From: Streptosporangium subroseum
GTDB lineage: Bacteria; Actinomycetota; Actinomycetes; Streptosporangiales; Streptosporangiaceae
DNA length: 64,000 nucleotides
Direction of reading: 5' to 3'
Assembly (NCBI RefSeq): GCF_900188345.1
Contig: NZ_FZOD01000014.1
Location: forward strand, 1-64,000
This document shows positions 1 through 5,868 of the stretch, piece after piece. The notes beneath the pieces are model-generated. The model worked only from the letters and a program-made list of their open reading frames with translations, was not told the DNA's origin and ran no database searches. Position numbers and translations under genes: made by a program. How positions within the stretch are numbered: position 1 is the stretch's first letter; each line of letters starts with the position of its first letter.

Positions 1-2
1 CG

Positions 3-578
3 ACCATCCGGTCCGAAGACTGGGACAGCCGGGATCTCTCGGGGGAGAGCCACAGCCAGGTCGCCTTCATCGACGTGGACATGACCGAGGCGTCGGGTCA
101 GGGCGCGGCCTTCTCCGAGTGCACCTTTCGAAATGTCCGATTCAACGCTTCCGTGCACTCCGACGCCGCGTTCGCGAACTGCACCTTCATCCGGTGCTCG
201 TTCTTCGACGCCACCTTCACGGGATGCAAGTTCGTGGGCAGCGTGTTCAGCGACTGCGCCTTCAACCTCCTGAAGGTCGTCGGCGGTGACTGGTCGTTCG
301 TCGGGCTTCCCGGGGCCGACCTGCGCGGCGCCTCCTTCAGCGACGTCCGGATGCGTGAGGCCGATCTCACGGGCGCCCGATTCCAGGGGGCCTCGCTCCG
401 TCAGGCCGACCTTTCCGGAGCGTGGTTTCACGGCGCCGACCTCTCCCGCTGCGACCTCCGGGGGAGCGAGCTGTCCGCACTGGACCCGTCCACCGTCACG
501 TTGAAAGGCGCGGTGATCGACCTTCAGCAGGCGGCCATGCTCGCCACCGCACTGGGCCTCGAGGTGCGTGCCATGTGA
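3..578 (+). CDS. Pentapeptide-repeat protein, 5' end cut off
   Basis: The frame is open from the left edge and runs through an internal Met at base 75 without a stop, so the true N-terminus lies outside the window; about 191 residues are visible. The visible half starts with Cys/Phe-rich five-residue units (FRNVRF, FANCTF, FIRCSF) and continues with classic A(D/N)LxG units such as ADLTG, ADLSG and ADLSR. This is the signature of the right-handed quadrilateral beta-helix of pentapeptide-repeat proteins. The C-terminus (residues after about 150) leaves the repeat and looks helical (QQAAMLATALG). Some family members (Qnr, MfpA, McbG) mimic DNA and protect gyrase, but most have no known role, and nothing nearby points to quinolone or microcin resistance. 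Family is clear, function is not. Confidence 0.9.
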   Translation, partial: TIRSEDWDSRDLSGESHSQVAFIDVDMTEASGQGAAFSECTFRNVRFNASVHSDAAFANCTFIRCSFFDATFTGCKFVGSVFSDCAFNLLKVVGGDWSFVGLPGADLRGASFSDVRMREADLTGARFQGASLRQADLSGAWFHGADLSRCDLRGSELSALDPSTVTLKGAVIDLQQAAMLATALGLEVRAM

Positions 579-731
579 GGACCCGAGCTCGGAGAGCCGT
601 TGTGGTCCGCAGCGGCTCCCCAGTTGGTCCGGGTCCCGCAGCCCATCCGTTCCGGCAGTTCCCAGGGGAGTTTTTCGAAGGGATGGAGGCCGATGGTCCC
701 GGGATCGGCCTTCAATCCGCAGAGCGGGCCT

Positions 732-1160
732 TCAGCCCGTCGGCTCTCGCCGACCCGGAGATCTTTCCGACGCTCCCCGCTCCACCTCGTCGCGTACGTC
801 AGGCTGTCGCAGGGCGGCGGCGAGCAGGGTGTCGAGCGCCTGCTGGGACGCCTGAAGCCGCGTGATCGCTTCGGCGGTGCGGGCGCGTTCCCGCCGCAGA
901 TGGCTGATCATGCCCGGACACATCGACGGCACCGGCCGCTCGTCCTCGTCGTGGACGCAGTGCAGGACCTGGGCGATGACGGCGGTGGGAAGGCCCGCGG
1001 CGAGCAGGGCACGGATGTGACCCACCGCGATGGCGTCCGATTCGGTGTACTCGCGGTAGCCGTTGGCAAGCCGTACCGGCCGGAGCAGCCCCTGCTCCTC
1101 GTAGTAGCGCAGTAGTCGCTGGCTCACCCCTGTCCTGCGGGCCACGGCACTGATCCGCAT
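732..1160 (-). CDS. MerR-family transcriptional regulator
   Basis: A 142-residue protein beginning MRISAVARRTGVS, a winged helix-turn-helix typical of MerR proteins, followed by LLRYYEEQGLL and the NGYREY wing motif. The region after about residue 75 is the dimerisation helix. The C-terminal part has only two Cys (HCVHDED..., SMCPGM), so a metal-sensing role is possible but not shown. The ATG at 1160 is chosen over an upstream ATG at 1190 because GGGGAGG lies 4-10 bases before it. It is divergent from the SDR gene, with a MerR-type promoter (19-bp spacer and central dyad) in the gap, so it probably controls that gene and itself. The C-terminal tail (SERSPGRREPTG) is basic and poorly structured. 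Confidence 0.9.
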   Translation of the reverse strand: MRISAVARRTGVSQRLLRYYEEQGLLRPVRLANGYREYTESDAIAVGHIRALLAAGLPTAVIAQVLHCVHDEDERPVPSMCPGMISHLRRERARTAEAITRLQASQQALDTLLAAALRQPDVRDEVERGASERSPGRREPTG

Positions 1161-1179
1161 GCGTCCTCCCCATCGCCGA

Positions 1180-1210
1180 TTGACCTTCACATTGATGTGA
1201 GACCTTAACC
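1180..1210 (+). promoter_or_regulatory. MerR-type promoter with dyad operator
   Basis: TTGACC (1180-1185) and TTAACC (1205-1210) are separated by 19 bp rather than the usual 17. The perfect dyad TCACAT-TG-ATGTGA (1187-1200) sits inside the spacer. That is the arrangement MerR-family activators untwist. It drives the SDR gene to the right and lies immediately upstream of the merR gene on the other strand. The -10 match is only moderate. Confidence 0.65.
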
Positions 1211-1249
1211 TCCCTTCGCCAGCCGTTGACAGAGGTGAAGGAGCCGGCG

Positions 1250-1966
1250 ATGTCGGGAGCAGTGATCATCGGGGCGGGCCCGGGAATCGGGCGGTCGGTC
1301 GCCCTGCGGTTCGCGCGAGAGGGCATGCCGGTCGCCCTCGTGGCCCGTACCGGAAAAACGGTGAGAGCGGTGGCCGAGGCCGTCGCCCCCTCCGGCGTGC
1401 GGGTCGTCTCCCTGACCGCCGACAGCGCCGACGAGACGGCGCTGCGGGCAGCCCTCGACGCGGCGGCCGACGAGTTCGGCCCGCCGGACGTCGTGGTGTA
1501 CAACGCGGCGATCATCCAGCCCGACTCGCCCGGCGAGCTGTCCGTACGGGCTCACCAGGACGCCTGGGTGGTCAACGTGGTCGGAGCACTCACCGCCGCC
1601 GCACAGGTCGCGCCCGCGATGGCACGGCGCGGAAGCGGTTCGTTCATCCTCACCGGCGGGATGCCCGAACCGGAGCCGCGGTACGTGAGCCTCTCGCTCG
1701 GCAAGGCCGGAGTCCGGGCGCTGGTGACGCTCCTCGACAAGGAGTACGGGCCGTCCGGCGTCCACGTGGCCACCGTGACCGTGGCCGGCCCCGTCGCCCC
1801 GGGTACGGCCTTCGATCCGGACGACATCGCCGAGCACTACTGGCGGCTGCACACCCAGCCGCGACACCGATGGGAACGGGAGGTCGTCCACAGCGGACCG
1901 ACCGTCACCGGCGAAGCGACCCTCGCGACCGCCACCACACAGGATGCCGGTGGAGATCGGCGTTGA
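1250..1966 (+). CDS. Atypical short-chain dehydrogenase/reductase (SDR)
   Basis: A 238-residue Rossmann protein with the cofactor motif GAGPGIG at residues 7-13 and NAA in place of NAG after beta-4 (VVVYNAA). The usual catalytic YxxxK is not intact: the Lys is present in SLGKAG, but the residue four before it is Leu, and the nearest Tyr is seven before. The Ser of the triad may be replaced by ILTGG. It may therefore have lost ordinary SDR chemistry or use a shifted Tyr. The ATG at 1250 is preferred over a TTG at 1226 because GAAGGAG precedes it at proper spacing. It is transcribed divergently from the merR gene and converges with the tetR gene at 2027. The substrate cannot be read from the sequence. 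Confidence 0.85.
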   Translation: MSGAVIIGAGPGIGRSVALRFAREGMPVALVARTGKTVRAVAEAVAPSGVRVVSLTADSADETALRAALDAAADEFGPPDVVVYNAAIIQPDSPGELSVRAHQDAWVVNVVGALTAAAQVAPAMARRGSGSFILTGGMPEPEPRYVSLSLGKAGVRALVTLLDKEYGPSGVHVATVTVAGPVAPGTAFDPDDIAEHYWRLHTQPRHRWEREVVHSGPTVTGEATLATATTQDAGGDRR

Positions 1967-2026
1967 TCGGCGCCGGGCCTTTCCAGGGAGAAGGGCTCGG
2001 CACCGCCGAAGTGACGCCTCCGCGCC

Positions 2027-2650
2027 TCAGGGTGCCGTCGCCATGTTCCGCGTGCGGATGCCTTCGAGGATCAGGGACAGGCCGTGCTCGAAGGCCTCGT
2101 CGCCGTGCGGGGGGCCGCTCTCCATGACGGCCGCGAGGAGGTCCGGCCGATCGGCGAGCCATCGGCGCGCGTCGTCGAGGTCTTCTTCCGGTTCTCGCGT
2201 GGGCCGGGCCTGCTCTTCCAGGACGAACCCGGTGACGTAGTGGTCCAGGGTGAACAGGCCGCGCAGGGCCTCGCGCGGCGAGAGGCCGGCTCGGTCCAGC
2301 GACTCCAGAGCGACCTGCAGGGCCGGGTGGGTGCCGGGCCCGGGCCTGGCGCCGACGAAGAGCCGAGCGGCGTCGCGGTGGGAGTTGAGCATGCGCCGCT
2401 GATCCCGCATGCGTTCGGCGAGCCAGTCCTGCCAGGGCTCACCCTTGCCGAGAGGGCGCGGGGGAACCTCCCGGGTCAGCGCGTCGGCCATCTCGTCGAG
2501 CAGTTCCTGCTTATTCTTGAAGTGCCAGTACAGCGCCGGAGCCTGCACCCCCAGCTCCGTGGCCAGCCGGCGCAGGGTCAGCCGCTCCAGGCCGACCTCG
2601 TTCAGCAGCCGCAGCGCGGTGGCGACGATCATGTCGCGTTCCAGTGCCAT
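2027..2650 (-). CDS. TetR-family repressor (TetR_C type)
   Basis: A 207-residue protein with an N-terminal helix-turn-helix (residues about 8-55: IVATALRLLNEVGLERLTLR, then LGVQAPALYWHFKNK), which is close to the classic TetR/OtrR-type start and differs from the AcrR-like form. The C-terminal domain resembles the tetracycline-repressor ligand domain (TLDHYVTGFVLEEQ). It is divergent from an FAD monooxygenase and is expected to repress it until an aromatic ligand binds. There is no Shine-Dalgarno. A TAAACT -10 hexamer ends 6 bases before the ATG, which suggests a leaderless transcript, and that hexamer overlaps the first operator copy in the gap. Confidence 0.93.
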   Translation of the reverse strand: MALERDMIVATALRLLNEVGLERLTLRRLATELGVQAPALYWHFKNKQELLDEMADALTREVPPRPLGKGEPWQDWLAERMRDQRRMLNSHRDAARLFVGARPGPGTHPALQVALESLDRAGLSPREALRGLFTLDHYVTGFVLEEQARPTREPEEDLDDARRWLADRPDLLAAVMESGPPHGDEAFEHGLSLILEGIRTRNMATAP

Positions 2651-2659
2651 GTTGACAGT

Positions 2660-2708
2660 TTAACAACGTTCAATGCACCCTTAACAACGTTAAATCGAAC
2701 AGCGTTAA
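2660..2708. promoter_or_regulatory. TetR operator array (three TTAAC-nnn-GTTAA copies)
   Basis: Three dyads fill the short gap between the tetR and monooxygenase genes: TTAAC-AAC-GTTCA (2660-2672, one mismatch), TTAAC-AAC-GTTAA (2681-2693, perfect) and CGAAC-AGC-GTTAA (2696-2708, degenerate left arm). Copy 1 overlaps the proposed -10 of tetR (2657-2662). Copy 3 lies just ahead of the TTG start of the monooxygenase. That is what an autoregulated TetR pair would need. Confidence 0.7.
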
Positions 2709-2718
2709 GGGGAGATCG

Positions 2719-4338
2719 TTGAGCCACACCGAAGTGCTGATCGTGGGTGCCGGGCCGACCGGCCTGACCCTGGCCTGCGATCTGATCCGACGGGGCATCG
2801 ACTGCCGGATCGTGGAGCGGAGTCCCGTCCCCCAGATCGGCTCCCGGGGCTTCACCCTCAAGCCCCGCAGCCTGGAGATCCTCGATGACCTCGGTGCCGC
2901 CCGCCGCATCGTCGCGGCCGCCCAGGTGCAGTCCCGGACCCGGTTCCATCTGGGTCGGCCGCTGCTGTTCGATCTGCGAGTGCCACCCGCACCGCCCAGC
3001 GAACAGCGCCCCTACCCCAACTCCCTGGCCATTCCCGAGTGCTCGACCGAGGCCATCCTGCGCGAGCGGCTGACCGAGCTGGGTGGCTCCGTCGAGTTCG
3101 GCTGCCGGCTGGTCGATTTCCGTTCCGATGACGACTCCACCGACGGCGGGGAGATCATCGCGACGCTGGAGCGCGACGGTGTCACCGAGACCGTTCACGC
3201 CGCCTATCTCGTCGGCGCGGACGGGGGGCGCAGCACGGTCCGCCGTCGCCTGGGCCTGGCCTTCTCCGGCTCCACCGACGACGACACCCGCGCGCTGATC
3301 GCCGACGTGAACGTCGAAGGGCTGGACCACCACGACGCGGTGCATTTCTGGATGACCGACGGCGGGCACGTCCTCGTGCTCAGGCCGATCCCCCACGCCG
3401 AGACCTGGCAGATCGTGGCCTCTCTCGCCCCCGACGCCGACGGCGACTGGCCGGAGGCCTCACTTGAGTATCTGCGGCAGGCGGTGACCGAGCGCACCGG
3501 CCGCGACGACATCCGCCTGACCGACCCGGCCTGGCTCTCAGCGTGGCGTTACAACCTGCGAATGGTCGACACCTACCGCGTCGGCCGCGTGTTCCTCGCG
3601 GGCGACGCCGCTCACGTGCACAGCCCGTTCGGCGGATTCGGCATGAACACCGGGATCCAGGACGCCTACAACCTCGGCTGGAAGCTCGGTCTCGTCCTCC
3701 GGGGCAGCGCTGCCGACTCCCTGCTCGACACCTACGAAACCGAACGGCTGCCCGTCGCACGTGCGGTCCTGGCCGAAAGCGACAGGCGATTCTCCGCCGC
3801 GACCCCACCCCGGTTCGTCCGGCCGTTGTTACGGTTCATCCTCAGGTCGTTCTTCGCCCGGCAGCAGCGTGGCGACCGAAACGACCACCCCACCTACCGC
3901 GCCAGCACCTTGAGCCAGGACCTGGCCGATCGCCGAAGTCCTCTTCGCGCCGGTGACGTCGCCCCCGACGGACCCGTCCGGCTTGGCACCGGCGCGGCCC
4001 TCACCCGCCTGTTCGATCTGTTCCGCGGACCGCACTTCACCGTCCTGACCTTCGGCCCCCACCGGGCCGAAACGGTTCAGCGCGCGGTCAACGGCCTGGG
4101 TGATCACCTGCACGCCTACGCGGTCGTCGCGCCGGGGTGGCAGGTCCCCGCGGGCACCACCGCCCTGGAGGATCCGCACGGCCTCATCCGGCACGGCTAC
4201 GGCGCGCGTGAGAACACCCTCGTCGTCGTCCGGCCGGACGGCTACATCGGGCTCCTCGCGCACGCCCCTGCCGATCACACCTTGCATGCCTACCTCGACC
4301 GGATCACCATTCGGAGCCACAGTCCCATCCGCCCTTGA
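2719..4338 (+). CDS. FAD-dependent aromatic monooxygenase (PHBH/RdmE class)
   Basis: A 539-residue class A flavoprotein hydroxylase. The N-terminal FAD motif is GAGPTG (residues about 10-15), with the second FAD signature RVFLAGDAAHVHSP near residue 290 and the following GFGMNTGIQDAYNLGWKL. A C-terminal thioredoxin-like domain (HFTVLTFGPH to the end) is typical of the polyketide and phenolic hydroxylases and of rifampicin or tetracycline monooxygenases. The start is TTG at 2719 with GGGGAG 5 bases ahead; no better start exists. The divergent TetR_C-type repressor suggests induction by the aromatic substrate and hence a detoxifying or catabolic role. Whether it inactivates an antibiotic is inference only. 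Confidence 0.92.
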   Translation: MSHTEVLIVGAGPTGLTLACDLIRRGIDCRIVERSPVPQIGSRGFTLKPRSLEILDDLGAARRIVAAAQVQSRTRFHLGRPLLFDLRVPPAPPSEQRPYPNSLAIPECSTEAILRERLTELGGSVEFGCRLVDFRSDDDSTDGGEIIATLERDGVTETVHAAYLVGADGGRSTVRRRLGLAFSGSTDDDTRALIADVNVEGLDHHDAVHFWMTDGGHVLVLRPIPHAETWQIVASLAPDADGDWPEASLEYLRQAVTERTGRDDIRLTDPAWLSAWRYNLRMVDTYRVGRVFLAGDAAHVHSPFGGFGMNTGIQDAYNLGWKLGLVLRGSAADSLLDTYETERLPVARAVLAESDRRFSAATPPRFVRPLLRFILRSFFARQQRGDRNDHPTYRASTLSQDLADRRSPLRAGDVAPDGPVRLGTGAALTRLFDLFRGPHFTVLTFGPHRAETVQRAVNGLGDHLHAYAVVAPGWQVPAGTTALEDPHGLIRHGYGARENTLVVVRPDGYIGLLAHAPADHTLHAYLDRITIRSHSPIRP

Positions 4339-4399
4339 TCTGCTCAAGGCTCCTGCTCCTTCTCCGAATGCCGCATACTCATCACCCCGCGAGGTACTC

Positions 4400-4640
4400 A
4401 TGGCGTTCGTCACGCCGATCGCGATCTCGCTGGCGATCCGGGTCACGCAGCTGGCCCCGGGCCACGAGGAGTATCTCGGCTACATCATCGCTGCGGTGCT
4501 GGCGGCGCCGCTGTTCGGGATGCTCAGCGATCGCACCCGTACCCGGCTCGGTCGCCGCCGCCGTTCCTGATCGGCCTGACGATCGTCGGCGGCGGCGTCG
4601 CGCTGCTGCCGACGGCCGCCCGGGTGCCGTTAGCGTGTCT
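4400..4640 (+). pseudogene. MFS transporter remnant, frameshifted and truncated
   Basis: From the ATG at 4400 one frame reads a transmembrane segment, then EEYLGYIIAAVLAAPLFGML and SDRTRTRLGRR, the motif-A region of sugar-cation (GPH-like) MFS carriers, and hits a stop at 4570. A neighbouring frame continues the same protein (PFLIGLTIVGGGVALLPTAA) up to about 4630, so one frameshift lies near 4555. After that the sequence runs into the 3' end of the serine hydrolase on the other strand. Only about 75 residues of a roughly 430-residue carrier remain, with no sign of the rest, so it cannot be functional. Confidence 0.7.
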
Positions 4641-5605
4641 CAGCGCTCGATTCCCGCCAGGATCACCTCGTCGAGCACGACCGCGGCGGTCGGCTGGCCG
4701 GGCTGGTCGTACTGTCCCGCGGTGATGGCGACCGCGAGGTCCAGCGCGGGCGCCACGTAGATCCGCTGGCCGCCGTTGCCGAACCCGGCCGTCCAGGTGT
4801 CGCCCACGTACCACTGGTAGCCGTAGTGGAAGCCCTCGTCGATCCGCACGTGCGGGCGCAGCGCCGTCGCCAGCCAGGACGGGGGCACGACGCCGCCGCC
4901 CCCGTCGAGCACGAGCCGTCCGATCGCCAGGAGGTCACGAGGGGTCAGCCGTAGCCCGGAGGCCGCCATGGCCACCCCGTCCTCGCCGGTCGACCACTCG
5001 AAGCGCGTGATCCCCAGCGGCTCGAACAGCCTGGCGCGCGCGTAGTCCGCCAGCGCCGACCCCGTGCCCTTCTCGATGAGCCGGGCCACCAGCGCCGAGG
5101 CGCCTCCGCAGTAGGACCATCGGACGCCGGGCTCGTCCACGACCCGCTGCCCCAGGACGTACCGGAAGCGGTCGGGGGCGAGCTCCATCGCGACCTCGCT
5201 GTTGGCCGCGCTCGTATAGGGGACGTCCTCGTTCCACTCCAGGCCGAGCGTCATGGTGAGCGCGTGCTCGACCGTCAGCGCGGCGCGCCGGGGGTCCTCC
5301 GCGAGGTCCGGATACTCGGGGAAATGCCGTAGCAGCGGCTCGTGCGGCTCCGGCACCCGGCCGTCGGCCAGGGCGATGCCGTACAGGAGGCCGACGACGC
5401 TCTTGGTGACCGAGCGGATGTCGTGGAGCGTGTCGGGGGTGAAGCGCATGTGGCCGAGCGGCTCGTTCAGTTTGAAGTCCTCGCCCTGGTCGTAGTGTTC
5501 GAGGATCACCTGGCCGCGGCGGACGGCGACGACGGCATGGAGACCGGGCACCCGGCCCTGCTCGACGGCCAGGGCGAGGCGGTCGGCGAGTGTGTGGCTG
5601 TTCAT
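4640..5605 (-). CDS. Serine hydrolase of the beta-lactamase/class C family
   Basis: A 321-residue protein of the PF00144 type. The catalytic SxxK is SVTK near residue 67, inside RSVTKSVVGLLYG. The second motif (YxN) appears as SYCGG, with Gly in place of Asn. The third box (KTG/HxG) appears as GNGG in FGNGGQRIYV. There is no signal peptide, so it probably acts in the cytoplasm as an esterase or D-amino peptidase-like enzyme, not a secreted beta-lactamase. There is no Shine-Dalgarno at the ATG; TAAAAC ends 6 bases upstream, consistent with a leaderless message. It is convergent with the MFS remnant. Substrate unknown. Confidence 0.9.
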   Translation of the reverse strand: MNSHTLADRLALAVEQGRVPGLHAVVAVRRGQVILEHYDQGEDFKLNEPLGHMRFTPDTLHDIRSVTKSVVGLLYGIALADGRVPEPHEPLLRHFPEYPDLAEDPRRAALTVEHALTMTLGLEWNEDVPYTSAANSEVAMELAPDRFRYVLGQRVVDEPGVRWSYCGGASALVARLIEKGTGSALADYARARLFEPLGITRFEWSTGEDGVAMAASGLRLTPRDLLAIGRLVLDGGGGVVPPSWLATALRPHVRIDEGFHYGYQWYVGDTWTAGFGNGGQRIYVAPALDLAVAITAGQYDQPGQPTAAVVLDEVILAGIER

Positions 5606-5611
5606 GATCCA

Positions 5612-5642
5612 GTTTTACGCTTTACCACCGTGTCAGGGTCAA
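5612..5642 (-). promoter_or_regulatory. Promoter of the serine hydrolase gene, probably leaderless
   Basis: On the minus strand TTGACC (5642-5637) is followed after 19 bp by TAAAAC (5617-5612), which ends 6 bases before the ATG. That places the transcription start at or next to the start codon. The spacer is longer than ideal. Confidence 0.4.
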
Positions 5643-5868
5643 CCCGGTCGCCGGCCGGCACCGCCCGCGACCGTCCGGTAACCGGGCGGCACCTCGAAAC
5701 CACGATGAGGATCCGGGGCACCGGTCACGGTCCGGGGCGAGGGGCGTCGGACACCGTCGACCGGAGGCCGGCCCTGCCTGGGCGACGGGGTGGGGGAATC
5801 GCCGATGGGCACCGGTCCGGTGACCGCGGACGTGATGATCTGTCGGTGCTCGGTGGCATTCTGGGGAC

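Noticed and set aside
524-715. 63-codon minus-strand frame between the pentapeptide and MerR genes
   Set aside because: It overlaps the well-supported pentapeptide gene, has no ribosome site and no recognisable motif.
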